Of a stretch of DNA of 64,000 bases, positions 25,612 to 33,963 are shown one piece after another. Both the position numbers and the translations under genes were made by a program. How positions within the stretch are numbered: position 1 is the first letter of the stretch; each line of letters starts with the position of its first letter. The notes under the pieces are model-generated. The model saw nothing but the letters and a program-made list of their open reading frames with translations, did no database searches and was not told where the DNA came from. This stretch comes from Dethiosulfatarculus sandiegensis (GTDB lineage: Bacteria > Desulfobacterota > Desulfarculia > Desulfarculales > Desulfarculaceae), in the NCBI RefSeq assembly GCF_000931935.2, contig NZ_AZAC01000003.1, positions 124,001 to 188,000 of the forward strand. The letters run 5' to 3'.

Positions 25612-27522
25612 TCAGCGATAGATCAGTGAGGGCAAAAACAGCGAGATCTGTTCGCAATAAGTGACAAGAAGCAGAACCGTCACCAAGGGGATGAAGAACG
25701 GGGCTGTACCTGACAGGCATCTTTCAAATTTAAGATTGGAGACCCTGGAAAGAACATAGAGAACCGTTCCCACCGGCGGGGTGAGCAGGCCGATCATGAG
25801 GTTCAGCACCATCAATACACCCAGGTGAATGATGTCGATGCCAACCATCTTGGCTAAAGGCATCAAGACCGGCACCATGATGGTGATCGCCGCGATGGGC
25901 TCCAGAAAACAACCCACCACCAGAAGAATGATGTTGATGGTCAAAAGGATCATCCACCTGGATTCAAAGTTCTCCATTACAAAGGAGGAGAAGTTGTCCG
26001 CCACCTGGTTGCTGGTCAGGATCCAGGCAAAGACCGCCGCCGCGCCGATGATCATCAAAATGGTGGACATGGTGTCCAAGGTTTCCATGCTCACGCTGAT
26101 AAGCCTTTTAAATGAGAGGCTTCGGTAGTAGCAGCCCAGGGCGATGGCATAGGCCACTGCGGCAATGGCCGATTCGGTGGGGGTGAAGACACCTGTGAGG
26201 ATGCCGCCCACAATGATCGCCGGGGTGACGAGCGAGAGGAAAGAGCTCTTAAAGCTGCGCCCCACATGGCTCAGGCTGAAGCGTTCTTCCCTGGGGTAGT
26301 TACGCTTGTGGGCCATATAGGCCACAATCACCATCAGGGAGGCTCCCATTAAAAGTCCGGGGATAAAACCGGCGGCAAAGAGCTGCCCCACCGAACAGGA
26401 GGCCATGACGCCAAAGGCAACCATCGGCAGGCTGGGAGGAATAATTGGGCCAATGGTCGAGGACGCGGCGGTGATGCCCACCGAAAAGTCGGGATCATAG
26501 CCCGCGTCCCGCATGGCTTTGATTTCAATGGTTCCAAGACCGCCTGCGTCTGCCACTGCCGCACCGCTCATACCGGCGAAGATGATGGAAGCGCCGACGT
26601 TGACATGGCCCAGTCCGCCCGGCAGCCAGCCTACCAGGGCCTTGGCAAAGTCAAAAAGGCGGTTGGTGATGCCCGCGCTGTTCATCAAAGAACCGGCCAG
26701 GATGAAGAAGGGAATGGCCAGCAAGGGGAAGCTGTCCATGCCGTTTATGATGCGGTGGGCGATTACGATATCCGGGGCTGACCCGGTTGCTGTCACAAAT
26801 ACATAAGAAGCGCCGGCTAAGCAGAAGGCAACCGGCAGGCCGGTTACGATCACCAGGAAAGTGAGGGCAAATAAAAACCCTATGTGGCTTTCAGTCAGAT
26901 AGGCCCACAAGGTCAGGATGCCCAGCACAGCCAGCAGGGCCGGGGCGATCCAGTCTCTCCAGGATGGTGTGTAGGTGGGGTCTGTAATCGGCGGTGCGGT
27001 CAGGTTAAGTGAACTGCCGCCTTGCCTCCAGTGCTGAATGGCCACCTGAATGGAACGAATTAAGTTCAGCGCAATCAAGCCGTTGAATATGAAATAAAGG
27101 GCGCGCTTGGGGAAATCAATAGAGACCAGAGCTCCAAAGGTTTTACTGGCCAGGCGGTAACAGGCCACTGCCAAAAGGGCAAAGAAAACAATACGCAGGA
27201 TATCCACAATGGTGGAGAGAACCCTGCCTCCCTTTGGGCTCAAGTAGCGGTAGAAAAATTCCACCATGATGTGGGTGTTCTTGCGTACGGACAGGGCTGA
27301 GCCCAAAAGGGAGCTTATAATAAGAAGAACCCTGGCGATCTCTTCGGTCCAGCCCCAGGAGCTGTTCAAGGCGTAACGGGTGAAAAATTGAAGAAAGACA
27401 ATTGCTGCTAAAATCCAAAAAGCCAGCAGTGCGACGTAATCCTCAATGGCTTCCGGTTTTCGCAATGTTTCTTCCGGCATGGCCGGTTGTTGGCTGTTTA
27501 TATTTTTGGCGGTGTTGGACAT
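25612..27522 (-). CDS. TRAP transporter permease, fused small and large subunits (DctQM)
   Basis: A 636-residue inner-membrane fusion. Residues 25-170 are a DctQ-type four-helix subunit (FFTRYALNSSWGWTEEIARVLL); residues 200-636 are the DctM subunit with the signatures PLLAIPFFILAGSLMNSAGIT, GGLGHVNVGASIIFAGMSGAAVADA and the C-terminal LMIGLLTPPVGTVLYV. It works with the periplasmic binding protein encoded just upstream for sodium-driven uptake. ATG 27522 has AGGA six bases ahead; a TTG at 27540 is in the same frame. A terminator-like hairpin separates it from dctP. Confidence 0.92.
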   Translation of the reverse strand: MSNTAKNINSQQPAMPEETLRKPEAIEDYVALLAFWILAAIVFLQFFTRYALNSSWGWTEEIARVLLIISSLLGSALSVRKNTHIMVEFFYRYLSPKGGRVLSTIVDILRIVFFALLAVACYRLASKTFGALVSIDFPKRALYFIFNGLIALNLIRSIQVAIQHWRQGGSSLNLTAPPITDPTYTPSWRDWIAPALLAVLGILTLWAYLTESHIGFLFALTFLVIVTGLPVAFCLAGASYVFVTATGSAPDIVIAHRIINGMDSFPLLAIPFFILAGSLMNSAGITNRLFDFAKALVGWLPGGLGHVNVGASIIFAGMSGAAVADAGGLGTIEIKAMRDAGYDPDFSVGITAASSTIGPIIPPSLPMVAFGVMASCSVGQLFAAGFIPGLLMGASLMVIVAYMAHKRNYPREERFSLSHVGRSFKSSFLSLVTPAIIVGGILTGVFTPTESAIAAVAYAIALGCYYRSLSFKRLISVSMETLDTMSTILMIIGAAAVFAWILTSNQVADNFSSFVMENFESRWMILLTINIILLVVGCFLEPIAAITIMVPVLMPLAKMVGIDIIHLGVLMVLNLMIGLLTPPVGTVLYVLSRVSNLKFERCLSGTAPFFIPLVTVLLLVTYCEQISLFLPSLIYR

Positions 27523-27544
27523 GATTTTCCTGCTCTGCAATAAA

Positions 27545-27600
27545 AACCCACCGGACCACCGGCAGGCGCCTAAGCACCGTACCGGTGGTTCGATGGGGTG
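27545..27600 (-). terminator. attenuating hairpin between dctP and dctQM
   Basis: On the minus strand ACCACCGG pairs with CCGGTGGT (outer arms CCCA/TGGG partly extend the stem) and is followed by TTTTTAT. It lies inside an operon, so it probably lets only part of the transcripts reach dctQM, giving more binding protein than permease. Confidence 0.65.
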
Positions 27601-27619
27601 GGGGGCATCGAGCTGATTG

Positions 27620-28618
27620 TTACTTCAGAGCCTGCACTTTAGCCCAGATTTCATCGGTCCAGGGCAGTTCGGACTTATGGGCCTTGTAATACTCGGCGAC
27701 CTTGGCGGCCATGGCTTTTCTGTCCACGTCGTAGATCACGGTATTGCCCTGTTTTTCGAACCAGGCGGAGAGTTCCTTTTCGGCGTTCACGATATCCGTG
27801 GAAATACGATCGCTCATCTCCAGGATGACATCGGTGAAGATTTTTTTGTCACTGTCGGAGAGGCTGTTCCACATCTGGCCGCTGCAGATGGTGAGCAGGT
27901 TGTCCAGCATGTGCTGGGTCAGGCAGATGTATTTCTGCACCTCAAAGAATTTTTTGAACTTGATGATGGTCAGCGGGTTTTCCTGGGCATCGACCACACC
28001 CTGCTGCAGAGCCAGGTATACCTCGGAGAAGGCGATGGGGGTGGGGTTGGCGTTTACCGCCTTGGGGAAGATGCCGTAGGAGGGAGCGTTGGGGATTCTG
28101 ATTTTCAGGTTGGCCATCTGCTCGGGCTTACGTATGGGCAGATCGGTGGTGGTCACGTTACGGGCGCCGTAGTAGCTGGTGCAGAAGACGTGGGAGCCCG
28201 TGATCTCGGTGTATTTGTTGGCGAACTGACGGAAGATATCACTCTTGGCAAAGGCGAAGAAGTGGTCCAGGTTACGGAACACATAGGGATAGCAGCTCAT
28301 AGCCAGGGGAGCGTAGGTGCGGCCGGTAAAGGCGGCGGCGGTGTGGATGATATCCACGGTGCCCAAGGTCAGGCCTTCGTTGATGTCAACTTCTTTGCCC
28401 AACGAAGAGGCTGGGAAGACTTTAACCACAAAACGGTTGTCGGTCCTTTTGGCGATTTCTTTGGCAGCCCACAGGGCCTGGATATGATAGGGGTTGTCCA
28501 CTTCGTAGGAGTGGGCCCACTTCAGGGTTTTGGCGGCAAAAGCCGGCGTAATGGAAAAGACGCAGACCGCGGCAAGGGCCAGGGCTGTCATCAGGGCAGG
28601 CATACGATACTTTCTCAT
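27620..28618 (-). CDS. TRAP transporter substrate-binding protein, DctP family
   Basis: A 332-residue periplasmic binding protein with a signal peptide (residues 1-29, cleavage after TPAFA). Domain signatures of the DctP family follow: LKWAHSYEVDNPYHIQALWAAKEIAKRT, LPIRKPEQMANLKIRIPN with the carboxylate-binding arginine region, and EVYLALQQGVVDAQENPLTIIK. It delivers an organic acid to the DctQM permease. The position behind a GntR/FCD regulator and ahead of a LarA-like gene makes a hydroxy carboxylate the best guess. RBS AAGGAG precedes the ATG. Confidence 0.92.
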   Translation of the reverse strand: MRKYRMPALMTALALAAVCVFSITPAFAAKTLKWAHSYEVDNPYHIQALWAAKEIAKRTDNRFVVKVFPASSLGKEVDINEGLTLGTVDIIHTAAAFTGRTYAPLAMSCYPYVFRNLDHFFAFAKSDIFRQFANKYTEITGSHVFCTSYYGARNVTTTDLPIRKPEQMANLKIRIPNAPSYGIFPKAVNANPTPIAFSEVYLALQQGVVDAQENPLTIIKFKKFFEVQKYICLTQHMLDNLLTICSGQMWNSLSDSDKKIFTDVILEMSDRISTDIVNAEKELSAWFEKQGNTVIYDVDRKAMAAKVAEYYKAHKSELPWTDEIWAKVQALK

Positions 28619-28671
28619 CTTGAGTTCTCCTTGAATAACTAGGTGTTGCTATCTACTTGTCCGGAAGACGA

Positions 28672-29412
28672 TCAGCGCAACTGCGGCAACTCGTACTCCA
28701 GTTCAAGACCTAAGAACTTTAGCGTTTTAAGTGCAATTTCCTTGATATGCCAAACCATTGCCTCTTCGGCTTGAGCAGCATCCCTTTGCTCGATGGCTTT
28801 AAAAATTTTGGCATGCCCCTGATAAGCAAATTCCAGGTTTCCCGGCACCAGGTAGCTTTTACTGGCAAAGGCGCTCAGAAGATCTGCTGAGGTCTGAAAG
28901 AATTTGCGCATTACGCTGTTGCCGCAGCCTTCTCCCAATTCTCTGTGGAATTGAAGGTCCAGGTCATTGAAAAGAGCGTCGCGCCTATCCTCCAAGGCCT
29001 GTAACTGAGCCTCTAAATTGGCTTTAAGATTCGTGACAAGTTCCGGTCCGGCCCTGTGGACACACAAGTGCACAATGGCCTTTTCCGTAAACATACGGGC
29101 TTCAATAAATTCGGTAATGGTTATTTGCTCAAGGAGGAGTTGTTCCGAAATAGAGCCAAGATAGGTGGAAGGAGCACCGGCCTGCACCACGGTGCCCACC
29201 CCTTGTCTGGATTGCACCAGCCCAAGGGCCGCCAGTTTGAACATGGCCTCCCGCAGGGTGTTCCTGCTTACACTAAATCTTTTAGCCAACTCGGTTTGAG
29301 AGGGCAGAACATCGCCAGCTTGGAAAGTTCCAGAGAGCAACCATTTGTGCACCAAGTCGAAAACTTGATCCACGGCAGTGCGTCTGATTACCGAGTTGTC
29401 TGGCGTTTCCAT
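28672..29412 (-). CDS. GntR family regulator, FadR/FCD subfamily
   Basis: A 246-residue regulator: GntR winged helix at residues 10-70 (LPSQTELAKRFSVSRNTLREAMFKLAALGLV) and an all-helical FCD ligand domain (about 95-230) with the metal-binding pattern D-x3-H (DLQFHRELGEG) and later histidines (HAKIFKAIE, MVWHIKEI). It probably senses the acid carried by the downstream TRAP system. It is the first gene of a gntR-dctP-dctQM-larA-like run, 53 nt from dctP. ATG 29412 fits AGGGG; a GTG at 29421 is possible. Confidence 0.88.
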   Translation of the reverse strand: METPDNSVIRRTAVDQVFDLVHKWLLSGTFQAGDVLPSQTELAKRFSVSRNTLREAMFKLAALGLVQSRQGVGTVVQAGAPSTYLGSISEQLLLEQITITEFIEARMFTEKAIVHLCVHRAGPELVTNLKANLEAQLQALEDRRDALFNDLDLQFHRELGEGCGNSVMRKFFQTSADLLSAFASKSYLVPGNLEFAYQGHAKIFKAIEQRDAAQAEEAMVWHIKEIALKTLKFLGLELEYELPQLR

Positions 29413-29447
29413 ATTGTCCACCCCTTTTCTGTGGCTGGAGTATGGTT

Positions 29448-29482
29448 ATTGGTAGTCCAATGTTTGGTTGACCAATCATTGG
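29448..29482. promoter_or_regulatory. GntR operator cluster
   Basis: Alternating half-sites: ATTGG-TAGT-CCAAT (29448-29461), TTGGT-TG-ACCAA (29464-29475) and CCAAT-C-ATTGG (29472-29482). TGGT..ACCA palindromes are usual for FCD-type GntR regulators, and the cluster lies just upstream of the gntR gene. Confidence 0.7.
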
Positions 29483-29490
29483 ACGATTAA

Positions 29491-30185
29491 AATGCTTTTA
29501 TGTATGACTTGTCAATGACTTTTTTGAGCTTGTTTTGTAAGTGATTACCCTTATTAGTAAAACTAAAAAGTGAAAAGGGTAACAAAAGGTATCTCAAAGC
29601 TGACCGTTTAGCTTTTTGGAGTAATCATAGCTGCTAGTGGGGTAAATATGTCTTTAAAAACAATAGTAAAGCGATGGTGATACCTATTGCTTGAATTTCC
29701 TTTATAATTAGTTGATTATGGCAACTTTATTTTTGAAAAAGGGGGATGTGTGGTGAAACTTCGAAAAAGATTTTTTGATAATTTGTAGCCTTTTGTAGAA
29801 ATATTAAATAGGACTAAAAAGTTTTATTATGCATCATGTGTGAATTTTTTAAGGTTATACAGGCGTAATTTTAGAAAGATATTAAATGCTGTCTTGCAAA
29901 AAAGGGGTTACTTTGTCGGTATTTATTACGTGGATATGAATCAAATTTAAAAGGGATATTGGAACTTATAACATGTTAAATATGCCTGAATGATTCCGCG
30001 AAAAATCATAAGGCACCAAAGAATCTGCTTTATATGGGATAAATCAACCAAAAGGCGTTTCAGGAGAAGCCTGGTTTAAGGGCCCAGCAGCCAGGCTTAA
30101 TCATTGAGGAGAATCGCCGCGTTTTTTGATCAGATGCCATCTGTAACCCAAGGCAATGACTAACGGGATCAGCAGGCTGGAGGTT
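29491..30185. other. AT-rich 695-bp stretch, no intact gene
   Basis: Clearly AT-richer than its surroundings, with no frame that reads like a protein. At 30067-30098 an 8-bp inverted repeat AAGCCTGG/CCAGGCTT is visible. The end (about 30108-30190, minus strand) reads as a short hydrophobic segment SSLLIPLVIALGYRWHLIKK followed by a stop, which may be a remnant of a membrane protein end. Nothing else can be supported. Confidence 0.4.
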
Positions 30186-30542
30186 TTATGTTGAAATAAC
30201 TTGTATGGACAAGTTATTGACTGAAGTAGTTTCTTCAGGCGGATTGATCCTCTGAAACACTGCATAAAGAGCGTCAGTGTGTGCGAGTGTACCGCCTGGC
30301 CAAGCTGCGCAACCTTGTTCTGCTCTTGTCAGAAGTAGCCGAAAATAGCCCCTGCTATTGATTTCTATAATCTCGCCAGTTTTTAGCAAACCCTGGAATA
30401 GGTTGTCAGTTAAAATATGTGGTGGACTGGTGTGTTGTGTAAAAGTTTTATTATCGGTCTCTTCTAACACCCTTTTAGGCCTTTTGGGCCCTTGCCCCTT
30501 GCTGCGAGCTGCCTTGCACATGAAAGACCTGTGAAACCCCAA
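30186..30542 (-). CDS. hypothetical protein or gene remnant
   Basis: A 118-residue open frame I do not recognise; it has no signal peptide or membrane segment. The middle part GEIIEINSRGYFRLLLTRAEQGCAAWPGG reads like protein, the ends do not. The downstream minus-strand remnant with a hydrophobic segment is in another frame, so a frameshifted, decayed gene is possible. Base composition is intermediate. A weak call. Confidence 0.3.
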   Translation of the reverse strand: MGFHRSFMCKAARSKGQGPKRPKRVLEETDNKTFTQHTSPPHILTDNLFQGLLKTGEIIEINSRGYFRLLLTRAEQGCAAWPGGTLAHTDALYAVFQRINPPEETTSVNNLSIQVIST

Positions 30543-30771
30543 AGGAAGGACTATGTATTCCCCTATCTTCTACGAGGCGGGTATTGGCAAATTCCCCCAT
30601 CCCACCGGCTCAATGGTTTTGACCCTGTTTGGGTGGTTTGATCCACTGGATGCGGGCCACCTTTCTTTTACTTTACCCGCACCCGTCCTCTTGTGAGGGG
30701 TGGCGTGGGCATTTCTTCAGGCCTAAGGGCAAGAGGCCCTGGGATGATCAGGTAAGAGGGCTTTCAATCTT

Positions 30772-31332
30772 CTATCTTTTCAACACCTTTCCTTCACGCC
30801 AACAATCCCCCACCGCTTGGCCGATGGCCCAGTATTTTTTTGAAGCCATGTCAAAAAGCAGAGGGTCAAGCTTGGCCATGTCTATCTTTCCGTTGGTCAG
30901 CACACTGGGGTCGGCATAGGTTTGAACCAATTCACCTATGAAAATGTCGTGGGTGTTGAAATCCAATACCTCATGGAGTTTAAGCTCCATATTGACCGGG
31001 CACTCACTGATCATGGGCGCGCCCGGGACCTCTCCGAAAAAGCTGTCAAATACCTTTGATTTGTCGGTATTTTTTCCGGTTACTATCCCGCAATAATCGG
31101 TTTGCGCCATTATTTGGCGATTGGGTAAACATATGCTGAAGGATTTATTGGTGATTATGCCCTGGTTGGAATAGTGGGCCTTGCTCAGGCCTATGGAAAG
31201 GTATTGCGGTTCGCCGTGGTTCAGAATGCCGACATGAGCCACAGCCAGGAAATTAATTTTATGGTTGATAACAGTCCCGACCAAAGTAGTGGGCATGGGG
31301 TAAAGGGCGTTTACCGGTCCCAGTGCCTGCAT
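30772..31332 (-). CDS. flavin reductase family protein
   Basis: A 186-residue FMN-binding split-barrel protein of the flavin reductase-like group. Features: YPMPTTLVGTVINHKINFLAVAHVGILN at the N-terminus, FSICLPNRQIMAQTDYCG and VNMELKLHEVLDFNTHDIFIGELVQTY. Such proteins bind FMN and reduce flavins or act as flavoredoxin. I chose ATG 31332, which has AAGGAG directly upstream, over a start 69 nt earlier that would run through the operator. The operator TTTGTACATACAAA lies at 31353-31366, and the regulator gene follows at once, so control by MarR is likely. Confidence 0.85.
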   Translation of the reverse strand: MQALGPVNALYPMPTTLVGTVINHKINFLAVAHVGILNHGEPQYLSIGLSKAHYSNQGIITNKSFSICLPNRQIMAQTDYCGIVTGKNTDKSKVFDSFFGEVPGAPMISECPVNMELKLHEVLDFNTHDIFIGELVQTYADPSVLTNGKIDMAKLDPLLFDMASKKYWAIGQAVGDCWREGKVLKR

Positions 31333-31352
31333 GTTGTTCTCCTTGTTTATTG

Positions 31353-31366
31353 TTTGTACATACAAA
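31353..31366. promoter_or_regulatory. palindromic operator in front of the flavin reductase gene
   Basis: TTTGTA-CA-TACAAA, identical to the copy at 31837-31850 upstream of the MarR gene; flanks (TG before, A.AAC after) also agree. Confidence 0.75.
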
Positions 31367-31384
31367 AAACAAATGCTAAAAAAA

Positions 31385-31819
31385 TTACACAGTCTCGGCA
31401 AGTTTTGCTGAAGCCAGGTCTATTTGCCTTGCAAGTTCATCTCCTTTTTCCTGCCCCAGTATGTTGGCATAGCGCTGGTGCAGTTTTTTCCAGGCCTGCT
31501 TAATGGGGCCTCTCAAGTCCTCTCCCGCCCGGGTGGGAAATATGCGGGATGCCTTGCCCTTGCTTTTTCGTTCCAAATATCCCCTGTGCGCCAGGGTGTC
31601 TATGAATCGGGTTACTGTGGATGGGGCAAGGTTAAGTTCGCGGGCCAGTTCGGTCTGCCCAATACCCGGATTTTCCATAACCAGCATGACCAGAAAGGCA
31701 TGTGAAGGCGAGAGTCCGGTTAAGGCAAATTCCTGCTCAGCCATTTTCGTGATCACCCTGGAGAGGGAGTTGGCTGTGAAATAGAGGCAGTTGTGCAGTA
31801 TGTGTTGATTTGATTTCAT
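31385..31819 (-). CDS. MarR family transcriptional regulator
   Basis: A 144-residue winged-helix regulator with helix-turn-helix TELARELNLAPSTVTRFIDTLAHRGYLERK (residues about 55-85) and the wing GKASRIFPTRAG. ATG 31819 is chosen because the palindrome at 31837-31850 would lie inside the coding region if the longer frame were used. The same palindrome precedes the flavin reductase gene just downstream on the same strand, so it likely represses itself and the reductase. The inducing ligand is unknown. Confidence 0.85.
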   Translation of the reverse strand: MKSNQHILHNCLYFTANSLSRVITKMAEQEFALTGLSPSHAFLVMLVMENPGIGQTELARELNLAPSTVTRFIDTLAHRGYLERKSKGKASRIFPTRAGEDLRGPIKQAWKKLHQRYANILGQEKGDELARQIDLASAKLAETV

Positions 31820-31836
31820 GCCGACCCTGTTAGATG

Positions 31837-31850
31837 TTTGTACATACAAA
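31837..31850. promoter_or_regulatory. palindromic operator in front of the MarR gene
   Basis: TTTGTA-CA-TACAAA, a perfect 6-bp-arm palindrome 17 nt before the chosen MarR start; second copy at 31353-31366. Confidence 0.75.
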
Positions 31851-31980
31851 TAACAAAGAATTTGAATGCTGTCAAATTAATTGACTGAAAAAGTGGGTCC
31901 TGATCGGCAATGAAACAGGTATGCAGGCCTTGCAGCAGCATTTCTTTTATTAAAAGTTTTTTTGGGTCCGGCGGGTAAGT

Positions 31981-32020
31981 AAAAATTGCCAGACCCCGGA
32001 TTGTTTTTGGGGCCTGGCAG
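31981..32020 (-). terminator. Rho-independent terminator of the PACE gene
   Basis: A 10-bp stem (31988-31997 with 32009-32018, one mismatch) followed on the minus strand by AATTTTT, 38 nt after the exporter gene. Confidence 0.8.
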
Positions 32021-32058
32021 TATTCAGCAAGTCTTGTTCCCTTGGTTGAGGGCTTTAT

Positions 32059-32502
32059 CTAATCTCCGGCCCCGGCCATTGCCGGAGAGGATGGCGCCGG
32101 GAATATCACATCATAAAGCCAGTTAAATACAAGGGCATAGATCGGCACGCCCACCACATAGCCCAGGTCAAACAAAAAGGCCTGCCACAGATTCAGGCCC
32201 AGTTGAAACATCACTATGGGTATGGTTATGCTCATGAAACCCAACTCAAAACTGACGGAATGAACCGCCCGGAGTCGGAAGCCTCTGGGGTATAAGGGCC
32301 TTTTAAAGGCCAAAAGAAGCCTGTCAAAAAGATAGTTGTAAACGGCGTTCCAGAGCATGGCCAAAATGGTTAAAGTTACCGCGGTTTTTCCTATGGCAGC
32401 AGAAGGCTGTTTCAGCATCAGGTTGAGCACCAAAATGCTGATGCCCAGCAGCACAACCTCAAACAGAATTGCATGCCTGGCGCGGTCCCAGGTTTTTCTC
32501 AT
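32059..32502 (-). CDS. PACE family efflux transporter (bacterial transmembrane pair)
   Basis: A 147-residue inner-membrane protein with four helices in two tandem pairs. The PACE signatures are present: RARHAILFEVVLLG in the first helix pair, MLWNAVYNYLFDRLLL, then RAVHSVSFELGFMSITIPI in the second. The founding member AceI of Acinetobacter exports chlorhexidine and short-chain diamines. Divergent from a LysR-type gene; aceI is likewise paired with the LysR regulator AceR. ATG 32502 has AGGAGA-type bases upstream. Confidence 0.88.
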   Translation of the reverse strand: MRKTWDRARHAILFEVVLLGISILVLNLMLKQPSAAIGKTAVTLTILAMLWNAVYNYLFDRLLLAFKRPLYPRGFRLRAVHSVSFELGFMSITIPIVMFQLGLNLWQAFLFDLGYVVGVPIYALVFNWLYDVIFPAPSSPAMAGAGD

Positions 32503-32586
32503 TGTTTTCTCCTAAAATCTCTTTTGCGCAGGACTTGTCCACTGCGGGATTGTATCGCTAAAATAGATTGGTAAAAGTTATTTTCT

Positions 32587-32601
32587 ATCTGATTTTTAGA
32601 T
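32587..32601. promoter_or_regulatory. LysR-type binding site candidate
   Basis: ATCT-N7-AGAT, matching the T-N11-A rule, ten bases before the LysR start and in the shared gap with the PACE exporter; a weaker ATAGA...TCTAT pair spans 32564-32588. Confidence 0.5.
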
Positions 32602-32610
32602 GGATTTATT

Positions 32611-33534
32611 ATGATCGATACTTGGTGGCGCAGAAGGTTCTCTCATCTTTCCCTTGATCAGTTGGAGGCGTTTGTCCTGGCTGCTGAGACAGGTTCCATC
32701 TCCGCCGCGGCAAGGCGTTTGGGTAAGGCTCAATCCGCGGTAAGCACTGCCGTGACCAACCTGGAGCTGGGGGCCGGGGTGAAGTTGTTTGACCGCAGCA
32801 AAAAATATCCGGTTCTAACCAGGGAAGGGGAAGTCCTGTTAAAGGATGCTCAAAATGTGTTGAGAAGGGTGAACGGTTTCTTGGATCGGGCCTACGCCTT
32901 TGCCAGCACAGAAGACGCCCATATACGCATTGCCGTGGACGAGATAATCCCCCAGCCTTTCTTGAGTCGGGTCCTTGAGCGGTTTGCGGAGAAATTCCCC
33001 CAAACCGAGCTTGAGCTGCTTTATGGGGTGTTGACCGATATCCAGACCCTGGTGGAGGAAGGCAGGGCTGATGTGGGGCTTTTAGTGCCTTACGATTTTC
33101 CGGATAAGGCCATGTCGGCCAGGCGGTTGGCTTACATGAATTTTTTCCCGGTGGCGGCAAAAGACCACCCCCTTGCCGCTTTAAAACGAATCAGGCCCCA
33201 GGATCTTGAACCTCACCGTCAGCTCTGCATCACCAGCCGGGGAGGGGAAAGGGAGCCGGATTCCTTTGTTTTTGGCAGCCGAACCTGGATGGTGGAAAGT
33301 TCTTATGTGATTCGTGATCTGGTTTGCCGCGGAGTTGGCTATGCCTTTTTACCGCTGCATCTGGTGGAAGAGGAGTTGAGCTCGGGCAGGCTGGTGCGTC
33401 TGCCCCTTTGGCAGGAAATGGCCCCATACCAGGCCCCCATTTATCTTATCTGGTCACAAAGCCGTTCATTGGGCCACGCCGGAATGTGGCTTATGCAGGA
33501 ATTTTTCCAGATAAAAAAGGCTGTGGGATATTGA
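32611..33534 (+). CDS. LysR family transcriptional regulator
   Basis: A 307-residue LysR-type regulator: helix-turn-helix at residues 12-72 (AETGSISAAARRLGKAQSAVSTAVTNLE), then the effector domain with a start IRIAVDEIIPQPFLSRVL. The first dozen residues (WWRRRFSHLSL) precede the usual family start. It is divergent from the PACE exporter gene and is the obvious candidate activator, as AceR is for aceI. Confidence 0.88.
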   Translation: MIDTWWRRRFSHLSLDQLEAFVLAAETGSISAAARRLGKAQSAVSTAVTNLELGAGVKLFDRSKKYPVLTREGEVLLKDAQNVLRRVNGFLDRAYAFASTEDAHIRIAVDEIIPQPFLSRVLERFAEKFPQTELELLYGVLTDIQTLVEEGRADVGLLVPYDFPDKAMSARRLAYMNFFPVAAKDHPLAALKRIRPQDLEPHRQLCITSRGGEREPDSFVFGSRTWMVESSYVIRDLVCRGVGYAFLPLHLVEEELSSGRLVRLPLWQEMAPYQAPIYLIWSQSRSLGHAGMWLMQEFFQIKKAVGY

Positions 33535-33963
33535 GCAAAGTTTCAACACCCCCTTTGAAATCCTTGGTTTTTCGTGGGCCGGAATCACCTCTGAAGCAAG
33601 GTTGTTTTGCCTAAACCAGGGTTTCGGCTTGGTGTGGGGGCGGATTAATCAGCATCTTTGCTTGAAGCCCGGTGTTGGCAACTAAAAAGTCAAATTCCAC
33701 CAAAGAGGATGATTTAAAGGTAATCAGTGGTGGAATTTTTTCTGGAATTTTGTTTATATGTAAATAAATCATAGTACTTTTGGCTTCAAAAAACCGTATT
33801 TATATTTAACTTTTGATAGTTGTATCTTGCTTGCTTTCCAGCTAACAATAGGGTGAGCAACATAGAATAATTTCAGCTAAAATTGTGGACAAGGATTTGC
33901 TATTCAGAATAAAATAAATTTTAGATTATTCTTTTTTTCGATTGGTTAACGGGTGCTTTTTAT
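33535..33963. other. 429-bp AT-rich intergenic region
   Basis: No gene seen. Holds the terminator candidate at 33692-33743 and a very AT-rich stretch next to the start of the membrane receptor gene, likely its promoter region. Confidence 0.5.
33692..33743 (+). terminator. terminator candidate with large loop
   Basis: AAATTCCACCA (33692-33702) pairs perfectly with TGGTGGAATTT (33728-33738), followed by TTT; the 25-nt loop makes it weaker than a standard terminator. Confidence 0.5.

Noticed and set aside
27617..28642. 341-codon frame opposite dctP
   Set aside because: Antisense shadow of the binding protein; no family features and no ribosome site.
30629..30919. 96-codon plus-strand frame overlapping the flavin reductase end
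   Set aside because: Overlaps the real minus-strand gene, and the non-overlapping part shows no recognisable protein features.
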